From Lagopus muta (Eukaryota > Chordata > Aves > Galliformes > Phasianidae): 64,000 nt of DNA. Below are positions 25,456 through 36,446 of this stretch, in pieces. The position numbers and the translations under genes are program-made. Numbering within the stretch: the stretch's first letter is position 1; every line of letters starts with the position of its first letter. A model generated the notes under the pieces. That model had not been told where the DNA came from. It saw only the letters and a program-made list of their open reading frames with translations, and ran no database searches. The stretch covers positions 19,302,077 to 19,366,076 of the forward strand of contig NC_064438.1 of NCBI RefSeq assembly GCF_023343835.1. The letters run 5' to 3'.

Positions 25456-26337
25456 TTACGCAGCTCCATCAGTACTGCGAGCTTGAAATCCTTCCCTGCG
25501 AAGGCTGTTTAAATCTAGACGTGTTAGAACTTCACAGCGCACCAGAAGGGTATCATCCTTTACAAAGGTTCTTTGCTTCAAAGTTTGCAGGTGCATGAAA
25601 GTCACATAACCAAAACCTTTTGGATTGCGATGAATCGTTGGTCTCTGGAAGGCGAGTAACTCTGGCTTGGCTTCCATTACTTCTTCATGATTCTGCCTCT
25701 CAGGGCCTTCCGATTGATCCAAAATAGAAAGTCGAATAGTGCCTTGGAAAGGCCAAGGCAGATGGCTGTCATATTCCCCTTGCATCGTGTGGACAAACAG
25801 CGATATAAAATTAGCACACCGCTGAGCATTTGGTAACTGGATATGCAGGCGCAAACACAGCTTGTAGCCAGGTTTTCCAGTATAGAAGCCGGGACTGTGC
25901 ATCACAACAGGCCTCTCTTCTTCCTGGGCTTTCTGAAGTCCACTGAAGTTCTCGATCTTCCAGATGTAAATACCATTACATTGTTGTGCCTCCATTTCAG
26001 TAATCTTTCCCTCCAAATTTCGGATGGTACGTTTGAGTTCTGCCATGTGAGTGTTCTGCGTCTCCATCTTTGCAATGAGTTCTCTGATTTGGTGATCTTG
26101 TCTCACTAGACGACCTTCCAATTGCTGAATAGTTTCTTTAAAGTTTTCAACTTCTGGATTACAATTATATGGCGCATGTGACACATGGGAGAAGAGGGCA
26201 GGCTCAAACGGTAGGCCGTTGATAAAGGGTACAGGGTTTGTAGCAGTAACACTGATATTTTGAATGCTCTGAGCCATCATTCTCATGTGAACCTGAGTGA
26301 ATTCCTGCATGTGCCGTGCCAGTTCATTCCTCTGCAT
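25456..26337 (-). CDS. TRAF6: TRAF6 last coding exon (coiled coil and MATH domain)
   Basis: 293 codons in phase 0 follow the minus-strand acceptor AAATCCTAG. The initial ATG codon is internal to the protein, continuing [16 protein letters not shown]. It encodes the end of the last zinc finger, an enlarged linker, the coiled coil and the whole receptor-binding MATH domain. The C terminus is [10 protein letters not shown]; the stop is at 25458-25456. Confidence 0.98.
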   Translation of the reverse strand: MQRNELARHMQEFTQVHMRMMAQSIQNISVTATNPVPFINGLPFEPALFSHVSHAPYNCNPEVENFKETIQQLEGRLVRQDHQIRELIAKMETQNTHMAELKRTIRNLEGKITEMEAQQCNGIYIWKIENFSGLQKAQEEERPVVMHSPGFYTGKPGYKLCLRLHIQLPNAQRCANFISLFVHTMQGEYDSHLPWPFQGTIRLSILDQSEGPERQNHEEVMEAKPELLAFQRPTIHRNPKGFGYVTFMHLQTLKQRTFVKDDTLLVRCEVLTRLDLNSLRREGFQARSTDGAA

Positions 26338-27208
26338 CTAGGATTTAAGAGATGCAGTGTTAAGAATCCATCACACCCTAAATGTGGTTCTAAAGTACAA
26401 ATAAATAGAAATCAAACAAGTCCTGTTATGTGAGAAAAAACAGAATGCAAGTCAAAGACAAACAATGTGACAAAGCTGTAAAGGTGATGTGAATACCAAT
26501 GAAGGGCTTCAAATTCAAAAATCAGATATGATAAATGTGAAAATACATTCAAATGTCAGTGGACAAGAGCTGTTTGACAAAATATACACCTGGTGAAAAA
26601 GCATCGGCAACAAGTAAGTATTTATGTGCTAAATCAGCATTGCATTTGCTTTGTAGACTTGCAGAAATGGCTCTCCGGTACCAGAAGATAAAGAACTACG
26701 AGAACTGATGGCATGAGGATGAGAAAGTTGATTTCCAGAGTTACTGCACAACTAGAAATAAGAATATCCAGCCAACAGAGTTTTATGGTTTTTATTATTG
26801 GTATTCCACATCATAATGCCACGTAGTGCACTGGGAGTTAAAGAGTTAATGCTCCAGTTCTGTGGATCATGGATCACTCCTGGTACCTGGATCTCAGAAG
26901 AGAAGAACAACTACATACTACATCCCCCAGAGGTCTTTGTGCTGTTCTGTTTCCCGTTCAGAAGATAGGACTGTTGGCATATCACAAGATGACCCGTTTT
27001 TGCCTTCTGCTCAGCCTGGCTAGACATCTCACCTCAACATTAGAGTCTTCAGACATTCCCATTTTATTTATTAGCTTCAATTCTAATTATATTGTATTAT
27101 ACTATGTTACCTTGCATTCCAGTATCTTATTTAGTAAATTAGTTTGTTTCTCCTCAGATTGTTGCTGCTGTTTTGTTTCTAGGCCCATCTCCCTACCCTT
27201 GGCCCTTC

Positions 27209-27251
<43 letters not shown>

Positions 27252-30200
27252 GCCAGCAGGAACAGGGAGGTGATTGTCCCTCTCTACTCTGCCCTCATGA
27301 GGCCCCATCTGGAGTACTGGGGGCCCCAGAGCGTGAGGTAGTACAAGACAGACAGGGAACTGTTGGGGAGGGTCCAGAGAAGAGCCATAAAGATGATGAG
27401 AGGACTAGAGCACCTCTTCTCTGAAGACAGGCTGAAGGAGCTGGGCTTGTTCAGTCTGGAGCAGAAAGGCTGCAGGGTGACCTCACTGCAGCCCTCCAGT
27501 ACCTAAACCTAAAGGCAGCCTACAAACAAGAGAGGAGTCAACTCTTTGAAAGAGTAAATAACAGCAGGACAAGGGGAAACGGTTTTAAGTTGAAGGAGGG
27601 AGGATTTAAGTCGGATGTCAGGAGGAAGTTCTTTACTATGAGAGCAGTGAGGTGCTGGAACAGGCTGCCCAGAGAGGTTGTGGATGCCCTGCCCATGGAG
27701 GTATTGAGGGCCAGGTTGGATGGGGCCCTGGGCAGCCTGGTCTAGTATTAAATCTGAAGTTTGGCAGCCCTGCCAATTGGCTGGGTGTTGGAGATTCATG
27801 ATCCTTGAGGTCCCTTCCAACTGAAGTCTTTCTATGACTCCCCTTCTCCAGGGCATGACTCTGTGGGTCCCCACACCCTGCTAGTCACAGAACCAGGCAG
27901 AACCAGTCCATGAACCACTGACACCAGATTAAGTAGCTTTGGAATTCAATCATATTTAAAGCATTCTCAAGTCATCTTTACCAAACCTAAAAAGTTATAA
28001 CTGTATTTGGTCAGAACTTTGTAAGAAATGTTAGAAGTTACTTCCTTGGTATAAAGTTGAGAATGCACTCATGGAATAATGCACGTCCATCAAGTACACA
28101 TTCAAGTTCTCTAAACTTAGGACTTTTGAAAAGCACTGGATCAACATGCCATGTTTTGGAATTAGAATGCCTCCAAATGACCAACTCCACCAATCACTGA
28201 AGATTTGGGTTGGTAGATGAGACAGTAGGAACAGACAAAGAGCCATGCAAAACATCTGCAGCTCACGCTTCTGACAAGGCTTACCTTTTCAGGACACCCA
28301 AAGGCACTGTAAAAGCACGGTACTGGGGCAGTAGGACAATCATTATCATAATGGTTGGGCATCTAAAACAAATCAGATTTGAAATTAGTTCTCCCCATTA
28401 AGAGTATTCTCTTTATAACATCATCACAGTCCAGCTTGCCCTATTTCAGTATATGTACCTGAAGTAAAAATCAATTTATTTTTGTATCATTCATTTGAGA
28501 AATAGGGAAACTTTAAACAAGAGTGTGCAGCTAATGATAAAAATTTAACATCTTCCTTACACGTACTTCACTCACTGCTTCATTGATGTAGTATCTAGAT
28601 TATGCATCAGAAAACATTAGAGTTCCTCTCTTGTGTGTGAGCCTTTTGTTTCTAGCCTATACTCGAGCTAGATCACAGTCTACTTCTTTCTCTTCTGAAG
28701 CACTATTTACACGTACTTAGAAATAGTTGTGTCGCTCCTCCTTATTATCTTCTCAATAAGACCACATTACTTCAATCTTTCTTACAGTCCATATTTTACA
28801 GACCCAATTATGTCATCACTCCAAATTCTCCCTGTCCATCTTCACCCCAAAAGCCAGACAGCTTCAGCTGAGGCCTTGCCAGCCCTAACCAGGACTAAGG
28901 ATAATTTCAGGTTTCTCAGGCAAAAGACTTGTTTATAAGCTCAGAATAGGTCATTCAGTAATCTGTTTTCTCATTCTCTGTTAAATAACAAACTGCAAAA
29001 CTATATAATCTGAAGTTATGTTTGCTTCTTAGCAGCATTTAAATCAGTATTACACCTGCAGTGGATGCAACTTCTTCAGAGAGATGAGGAGAGATTTAAC
29101 AGCTAGGAGAGAAACCATTTCTTCAGATTTAATTTGAGATTGTGAAAAATACAGAAGCTGTTCTGTACAGAAATAGCTGCAGCACAGCTATCTTAAGGAC
29201 AAACATGCTTGTATTTACTTTTATATGTTTGCTTACACTCTGCAGAGAACACCTGCATTTCCTTCAAGCAGAGGTAGCCTTGGGGAGTAAGCTCATCCTC
29301 CTCAGGAGAGATCTATTTCATTAAGTGTGCATGAAACCCTTCGATCACATAACCATGCTGGCACAGCTGCCCATGGAAACAGCAGCTGCCCCATCCCTGG
29401 CTGTGTTCAAGGCCTGGCTGCATGGAGCCCTGGGCAGCCTGACTGAGTGCTTGATGCAGTGGTTGGCAAGTCTGCCCAGGGCGGAGTGCCAGAACTAGAT
29501 CATCATCAACTAGATCCAGGAGGTCCTAGAAATCCAAGCCATTCTATGATTAAAGCAGCATTTTAAGTACAAAACATAAGGCCCAGATTAAGCACACACA
29601 AAAAAAGGCAGTTTCTTACCTGCTGCCTGATGAGCATTGTGTTGCAATATTCACAGAATACATTGGCAAGAGGGCAGGTTTGGTCATGAAGCTGTTAACA
29701 AACAGCGATAGAGGAAAACAAATTAATAACATTATGCAATTCAAAAGAATGCTAATCACTTCTGATGAGATATTTTAAAGCTGAATGCAACTGTGAAATA
29801 AAGTTTAAAAAGAAGAGCTAGTAGAACTCTGAAGTGATCCTATTCTCATGCAGGTATCCCCAGAAGATGCACTTCTTGATCCTTTCTGCCAGGCATACAA
29901 ACTGTAAGTGTGGGATATTGCTTTGTATATTACTTTGCCAGTAGGTACTGGCCCCTCTGATGCCAGGGCCAAAAAGCAACCACTGTGAGACATCTTTTCA
30001 CACCACAGGGTTCCCAGATAAGTGCCCTGGTGTTCAGAGCTTCTACCCTGTGCAGTTCAAACAGCTCTTCTATACCAAAGCTTTCTTTCTTTCTACAAGA
30101 CCATGATGTCACATTCATGAGCAAACCCATATGAATGGAGGCTGAAAGACTCCTGCCAAGTACCTCCTTATCTTCATAAGCCATAGATGTGGCACAGTTT

Positions 30201-33200
30201 GGACAGCACACTTGTCGCCGGGGACACTCCTGTGTCATGTGCTCTTTCAGGTGGTTCTTCTGAAAGGCTCCTTGGCACTGCGGACATTCCACAGCCGTGA
30301 AATCACAATGCAACTGGTGCTCCTGAACAAAGACAAAAGAGATTTGATACCGAAAACAAGTGCTAATTTATTGCTTGCTTTTCAGATAAGGCACAGCAAA
30401 GGAGGAACAAGCAATAACCCTTCCTTCTTTCCTTCCAAGAAAACCCTTATTTACACTTACGCTCACTTCACTAATGGCATGTCGATGTTCTATGGCCAAG
30501 ATCAGGACTTCACAGAATGACCTCAAGAAGTGAGCTGCATTACTACAGTGTCACATACTCCAGGGTTTGTTTTTTTTTGTTTGTTTGAGAACCACCTAAT
30601 TACAACTACGTGCTCCTCAGAACAAAACCAAAAAAACAGTTGTAGGCTTGAATGAATGGAATCTGTATGAACAGGTATGACCCCTTAAGTCTGAATTTTT
30701 CCTCATCCGTAAAAAACAAGGTTCCGTATTGTCAGATCTCATTCTCACCTCTAAGTGTCTCAGCTCCATCTTCATGCAGCAGCCCTTGTTGGGACACTTA
30801 ACTGTTAATGAAAGGATTTCCCGTTTTGCAAAGTTGTCTGGAAAAAGTTGATTTTCAAGTAGAATTTCGTTGTCTACTGGACATTTGTGACCCGCATCTC
30901 TACGATGACAGAAAGACAGAAAAAAGATTTTGAGTTTCTTTTGCCCTTAATTTAAAATATTTTTACACTACCAAGACATTAGCAGCCAGGTAATGACACA
31001 TGAATAAAGTACTGGAAAACAAAGGCATTTATGTGACAATTACCAGAAAGGATGCAATATCAGTTAGAAAAACTGACAGCATAAAGTTTCATCCGAGGTA
31101 GTACTATTGAGATCGCAGAGCTGTTCTAACTCGGTAGCTTTTAATTGCCCAAATGACATGATAGATACCCTGGAAATAAGCTTGTGGAGGATGTAGAGAA
31201 CACAAGAACTTATGGCCTTGTTTCTATAAGGACTTCACACAGCTGAAACACAAAAGAATATTTCACATACTCTTCCAAAACAGTCCTTTAAAGATTCTTA
31301 GGCATTTCTCCCTCCTTTCTCACTTTATGAGCAGCCAAGGAGACCATTCCTGAGACAGAAAGCAATCTTTTCTGGATTAACTTATTTCACAGAACTTTCT
31401 GAAGAGCTATTTCTCTGGGCTTTTTTTGTACAATCACTTCATAAGTCGGTCATCCTTCAATTTACGTATTTATACAGCAACATGGGTAAAGAACTCCTGA
31501 CACAGAAGTTACTAAGAACTACGAAAACAGTGCTGGATTTGGAACTGGTTATTGTACCTGAAGCCATTACAACCAGACAGTCATTGCTAACTGGTGGAAC
31601 TCTGGAGTCCAACGGTGGAGCATTGGTGCATGCAACTTGCACAAGGAAACTCACAGCTTGTTAACACTTCACAAGGCTCTGTCTGCTTGCATGGAGCTGC
31701 ATCCGGGGATGGTCAGGTTGGGTATCAGCAAAAGGTTCTTCACCAGAGGGCAATCAGGCACTGGAACAGGCTCCCCAAGGCTGCGGTCACAGCCCCAAGC
31801 TGCCACAGTTCAAGGAGTGTTCGGACGACACAGGGTTTGTATTATGGGTGGTCCTGTGCAAAGCCAGGAGTTGGACTCAGCGACCCTTGTGAGACCCTTC
31901 CAGCTTGGGATATTTTGTGATTTTATCTTTTTCCTCAACTGGAAATAGCAATAATGTGGAAAAACCCATGGGGTGGGAAAAATGTAAGAGCACTCTTGCT
32001 GTGCAAAGATCAAAGGCCATTCATTATTGCTGCTTGCAAGTGTGAGGGGGAAGCAGAACCCAGTGTGCTGTGGAGGACAGGATGGAATTTGTGGTCTTTG
32101 CTGGAAAAGGAAATAATTGGTCAGCACTCCATCAGTAATGCTGCCAGAGGAAGTGGGGGTAACAATCAGAGTTTAGAAAATGACAATGAACTTCCTTTCC
32201 TAGGTTTGGCTTACAAGAGTTGCTCACAAGTCTGACAGTCATGATTGTAAGCAAACGGAAAAAAGACGACACCTAGCAAGCCACTTCATTTCACAGCTCC
32301 CTGAGCAATGTGCTGATCTTCATCACAAACCAAAAGTGCTCCCCCAGATTACACACGATCTACAGGCAGTCACTTCTTGACAGGTACAGCTTGGTCACAA
32401 ATACCTCTCACTTAATGCAGTGCAGTGGTGGCTTGGTAGGCCTGCCAGTAAGGCAGCAGCTTAACTTCTACACACAAAGATAAGAACATATTCATTATAT
32501 ATAATGATTACCAGATCTCCTGCTTAAATAACAAGCAGTTTAAGAGCAAGAACGAATGGCATTTCCTATGAAAAGGCAGAAATAACTTATTGTGAAGAAA
32601 TATCTGCTTTATGATTAACAACTAATAGGTTTAGCTTAGAAACAAAACAGTCTGCATATGCTTTAATTGGAGGCACGCGAGTCATTTAACGAACTGCTAG
32701 CACCCAAAGCTTTCACTGCTGCTCCTTCTCAACTCATAATTCAGTGATCTGATAAAGAAGCTTCTGAAATTCAGTGAGCCCCACTACAAGTGTTGCTTTG
32801 GCATAAGACAAAGGAGGAGAGTAGCATGAAGTTTAATTAGCTACTGCATCTGAACTCAGTTTTCCTAAAATGTCTCATCAACTACTTTGCAGGCAGCAAT
32901 ATTTGTAAACTATTATTTGTAGTTACTAAAGCAGATAAGCTTCTTCACTATCGTGACTCTCGCTGCTTTAAGGCACTTCAGACTGCCGAGGTTCGTTGGG
33001 AAGCAAACACTGTGATCAAATCCATATGGTGTAACCATGCCCTTCCCATTACAGGATCTAAAACTTCAGTGCTTAAAAGCTTCCCCCTCCCCCCCTTATT
33101 CTTTTGATAAAAATCTTTCTAGCTGCAGGTAGTTTCTTCAGCATGGGCAACTATAACTGTTGTCTAAGTCACAAGAAGCATCTCAACAACTTCCTGTCCA

Positions 33201-36200
33201 ACAACCATCCATCCACCTTGTATCACTTAATCCTCAGTGCTCACTCAGGCTCTACAGAAGGCAAGACGGGATGAAATAGAAGCATTTTCTCCAAATAAAC
33301 CAAATAAATGATAAATAAATGATAAATGATCACTTAATAGGAAAAAAATAGCACTTAGTGTAAAAATCACTTTCCATTCCCCTTTTAGTTCTGTACAAAC
33401 TTCTCAATGACATTCATTAATATTGTACTGTAGACACTACAAACTCCAGATCAGTGTTGGACCATGGATACAATGACAGTCCAAATCAACAGCTCAATCC
33501 ACGCATCCTAATTCAGCAACTCAGAATGGTCTGGCACTTCAAGTTCCCAGCTCTGCTTTCACAAGTGCTTGCTGAATCTCAAAGATGGATGCTGGTGGGG
33601 AATGAGGGAAAATAGTCACTGTTATTGAAACATCTGAAATACCACAGTGATGATCTACAGTCTCCAAGACAAGGAATACTTGCCACCCTTGTTCAGCATT
33701 CACTGTAATTGCCAATAGTAATTCCAGAAATTGAGTTCAAAGGGGAAAAAGATGATATAAAAAGGAAGAACTCCTAGTTATTATTTATAGATTCAAACCT
33801 TTGAGCAGAACAAATACTCTGTTAATTAACAGAAGAGAAACCATTTTCCAAGCCTGAGATTTAAGAAAGGAGTTTCTCTACCTTAACGAGATGCTCTGTT
33901 CTGAACAAGCTTACTGCAGTTCCTCACTAAACAATGGTAAATTCTACCAATGACCATCTACATAGCTCTGCAACAGGAAGATTAGGAAAAAAGATCACTA
34001 CAAAAGATCTGAAAGACTGGAAGAAGAGACCCATTTTGATTATCTTTGAAATGACTGGTGAACAAAAATTTCTGACACTCAGTACTGACTAATGTACTTT
34101 CAGGGCTTGTAGGCATCATCCTCCCATTCAAAGGCTTACAGATTCCTTATCTTTTCATTCTTCCAGCAATTCCCAAGTTAAAGAAGAACATAAAAACTAC
34201 TGCTGCAAAGCAAACAAACATCAGAAAGCACAGAGAAAGCAAATAAGGAATTCCACAATGTAGTGGCTTTAATTACTATGGAAGTCTAATTTGATGCTTA
34301 CAAGCACACATGGATTTATGCATCACAACCACTTGAAATAATTCATGTTGGAACATGTGAAGTAAAGGCCAGAAATTGAAGCCACCTGCTTATGCACAGG
34401 AAACTGGATACCTACAGTAAAGCTGACAGGTTTAGTTTCATTTTTGCTTTCTTCCATGCTCTTGGCTGACATGAATGACATTAAGTAATGCAGTTGGGTA
34501 AGATCTGACTTATTTTTTCCTTTCTCCAGAAGTAGGAAATGAGGCAAGAGACCAAGGGAGCAAGGTGACTTCATGGCAAGGTTATGAGAGAACTGAGCAT
34601 CTCTGAGCCTCCTTTGCAGTACACATGGGGGAGTCACTTTTCATGTGTGAACAACTTCAATACTCTGCATTTTTTTTTTGAATAATGAACCTGCACATCC
34701 TTTTCTCAGAAATGCTGATGAAATTAATGTTAAAAAGCTGAGCTGCAAACAGTTTCGTGCTCTCTAGAGAATAACCCGCTCTTCTGCCATCGTAAGTAGG
34801 GAATGCAAAATTAGGTTCATTTTTTACTGAGCTCCAACACCTTCCTCCTCCATCTAGAAGAGATGTTGTGAGGAAATACATTAGTATCAGCCAATGGTGA
34901 AACGACAGAGAGCCCACAGAATAATGCCTTCAGAGAACATTGCTGCTGGCATGCTATTAATTTAGTGAGCTAAAAATGATGAGCTATGGATAAAGAAAAT
35001 AGAACTAGGGATAAATGTATGGAAAGCTAAACAAGAAAGTATTGTCTATTTTGCAAGCTAAAAACAACTGCATGAGGAAAATAAAATGCATTTTAAAGTA
35101 ACATAGAAGACCGTCTGATTTTATGCACAAAGGCACGTAAAGTGATTTGGGAAATTAACCAACTCCATATGTGGGTCACACAATTAAGACTCCTACTAAA
35201 GCACCTTGACATTTGAGCTAAGGGAGAGATCCATAAGTAAGAAGTCTGGCTTAGGTCAAGAATCAAAAATATAGTAATATCTAACTTTTTATCAATGAGG
35301 TTTAATACTCAGAGGCATAGGTAGGACAGTGATGACTGTACTCCATATCAGAGGGAAGTACAGTCTACCAATCAGCATGCTCTCTGCCTTCTCTCCCCTT
35401 TTCAAGCATCCACTGTTACAAGTTCAGCGTATTCTTGCCTCTATTTTTTTTTTCCCCCCACCCCTCCATACAGCAGTTTCTTCCCTCAACTCTTTGTTCC
35501 AGACTATTTCCTCATTACATTCTCCAGCCCAACAAGGAAGCAGATTGCAAGGGGAGAACTGAAAGCACAAATTGCCACATCTGTGCCAAGTAACCATGCT
35601 GCCAGTAGCTGCTTGTAGTTACCTAAACACTCACAGGGAGAGTACCTAAAAGGGAGCCTACAAACAGGAGGAGAATCAACTCTTTGAAAGGGTAGATAAC
35701 AGCGGGACAAGGCAAAATGGTTTTAAGTTGAGGGAGGGAGGATTTAGGTTGGATGCCAGGGGAAGTTCTTTACTATGATAGTGGTGAGGTGCTGGAACAG
35801 GCTGCTCAGAGAGGTTGTGGATGCCCCGTCCCTGGAGGTGTTCAAGGCCAGACTGGATGGGGCCCTGGGCAGCCTGGTCTAGTATTAAATGGGGAGGTTG
35901 GTGGCTCTGCACATGGCAGGGGGGTTGGAGATTCATGATCCTTGAGGTCCATTCCAACCCTGGCCGTTCTGCGATCCTGCGAGAAGACAAGGTTTACAAT
36001 CCTGGGCTAAGAGGGGACCTGGTAGCTGTAGCCAAATCCTCCAAATAAATTACTATTTTTATCTAACATTTACTCCGTCAAGTGACTTCTTAAGAATGCT
36101 TTCCATAGGTTTGCCTTTACCTTATTGATTTGACAATGCAGCCTTTGCAGAAACGGTGCCCACACGGTGTCTGTACTGCTTCCCGAAGGGCCATCAGGCA

Positions 36201-36416
36201 GATCGGACACTCATATTTGCTTTCCAAGGGCGGATCAAACTCCACGTCGTATCCCTGCGTCTCCTCCGTGAAGGAGCTGGGCGGGTTGCCGGTCCCACTG
36301 CCGACGCTCACGCTGTCTTCTTTTGCTCCCCCGCTGCAGGCGCTGGCCATGGCCGCACAGCAGCCGCCATCCATGTCTCGGGCCCCACAGCTGCTGTCAC
36401 TGTGTAGCAAGCTCAT
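25456..36416 (-). CDS. TRAF6: TRAF6, TNF receptor-associated factor 6 (E3 ubiquitin ligase), six coding exons
   Basis: TRAF6 makes K63-linked ubiquitin chains with UBC13/UEV1A and relays TLR, IL-1R, CD40 and RANK signals to TAK1 and NF-kB. Minus-strand exons 36416-36121, 30899-30749, 30322-30164, 29691-29620, 28362-28285 and 26337-25456 join with consistent phases into 545 aa (human 522). The RING begins at C70 ([21 protein letters not shown]) and is completed by HKCPVDN. The equivalent of human autoubiquitination site K124 is kept (DNFAK). TRAF-type zinc fingers span about 110-275, a coiled coil about 312-370, and the MATH/TRAF-C domain starts at about 374 ([12 protein letters not shown]) with [15 protein letters not shown] and [12 protein letters not shown]. 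The start ATG sits in the second exon behind a noncoding CpG-island exon. Identification is very secure. Confidence 0.98.
27208..27248. repeat. C9-T32 homopolymer tract
   Basis: Nine C at 27208-27216 are followed by 32 T at 27217-27248, directly abutting the 5' edge of the CR1 copy. Tract length is approximate. Confidence 0.93.
27249..27840 (+). mobile_element. CR1 LINE 3' fragment, sense orientation
   Basis: It runs from the ORF2 C-terminal region (ATGGCCAGCAGGAACAGGGA, encoding the PLLCPHEAP-type stretch) through the 3' end, finishing with GGTCCCTTCCAACTG and TTCTATGAC. It is about 590 bases long, truncated at the 5' side, with frames broken. It belongs to the same subfamily as the copy at 35640. 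Confidence 0.88.
28285..28362 (-). CDS. TRAF6: TRAF6 coding exon ([16 protein letters not shown])
   Basis: 26 whole codons between the acceptor GTTTTAG and the donor GTAAGC. It carries part of a TRAF zinc finger, ending AFGCPEK. Confidence 0.96.
28363..29619 (-). other. TRAF6 intron
   Basis: GT-AG on the minus strand, 1.26 kb, containing the short CR1 fragment at 29353-29552. Confidence 0.8.
29353..29552 (+). mobile_element. CR1 LINE 3' fragment, sense orientation
   Basis: About 200 bases from a GCTGGCACAGCTGCCCATGG-type stretch to the tail CCATTCTATGATT. It contains the usual CCCTGGGCAGCCTGA and AACTAGATCATC words. It is 5' truncated. Confidence 0.8.
29620..29691 (-). CDS. TRAF6: TRAF6 coding exon ([16 protein letters not shown])
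   Basis: 24 whole codons between the acceptor TTAACAG and the donor GTAAGA. It carries a TRAF zinc-finger segment; human has IHDQNCPLANVICEYC by recall. Confidence 0.96.
30164..30322 (-). CDS. TRAF6: TRAF6 coding exon ([16 protein letters not shown])
   Basis: 53 whole codons between the acceptor TTGTTCAG and the donor GTACTT. It encodes TRAF zinc fingers, including [21 protein letters not shown]. Confidence 0.96.
30749..30899 (-). CDS. TRAF6: TRAF6 coding exon ([18 protein letters not shown])
   Basis: One base completes the Arg codon begun in the previous exon; 50 codons follow, up to the donor GTGAGA. It encodes the last RING zinc ligand pair, the K124-equivalent lysine and the first zinc finger after the RING. 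Confidence 0.96.
31709..31926 (+). mobile_element. CR1 LINE 3' fragment, different subfamily, sense orientation
   Basis: The words GGTTCTTCACCAGAGGGC, GGAACAGGCTCCCCAAGG, GGTGGTCCTGTGC and AGGAGTTGGACTC, and the degraded tail GGATATTTTGTGATTTTA, are typical of one CR1 subfamily, distinct from its neighbours. Confidence 0.8.
35640..35983 (+). mobile_element. CR1 LINE 3' fragment, sense orientation
   Basis: About 340 bases, matching the 27517-27840 part of the other intronic copy along most of its length. Both share the unusual CTGGTCTAGTATTAAAT stretch and the GTTGGAGATTCATGATCC end. It is 5' truncated. Confidence 0.87.
36121..36416 (-). CDS. TRAF6: TRAF6 first coding exon (start codon and most of RING)
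   Basis: The ATG is at 36416-36414. The N terminus [11 protein letters not shown] matches the mammalian MSLLNCENSCG pattern and the RING cysteine falls at residue 70 as in human, which supports this start. The exon ends after KSI plus two bases of Arg at the donor GTAAAG. Thirty bases of 5' UTR precede the ATG after an acceptor at 36447 (CACCTTGCAG). Confidence 0.96.
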
Positions 36417-36446
36417 AGCAGCTGGTCAAGTGCCGCACAGAACGCC

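Larger units (their letters stand above)
26338..28284 (-). other. TRAF6 intron with CR1 and poly(C)/poly(T) tract
   Basis: GT-AG on the minus strand. It holds the 27249-27840 CR1 copy and the homopolymer tract in front of it; otherwise nothing is seen. Confidence 0.8.
30900..36120 (-). other. TRAF6 intron (5.2 kb)
   Basis: GT-AG on the minus strand. It contains two CR1 fragments (31709-31926 and 35640-35983) and a small ATAAATGA tandem near 33296-33328. No further exon is needed, because the phases on each side match. Confidence 0.8.

Noticed and set aside
26869-27424. Open frames with long Phe or Lys runs
   Set aside because: They simply translate the T32 homopolymer and CR1 sequence.
29930-30163. 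Open frame continuing past the TRAF6 zinc-finger exon
   Set aside because: A donor GTACTT follows DKE, and the next exon continues the known protein sequence in phase. The extra frame is intron read-through.
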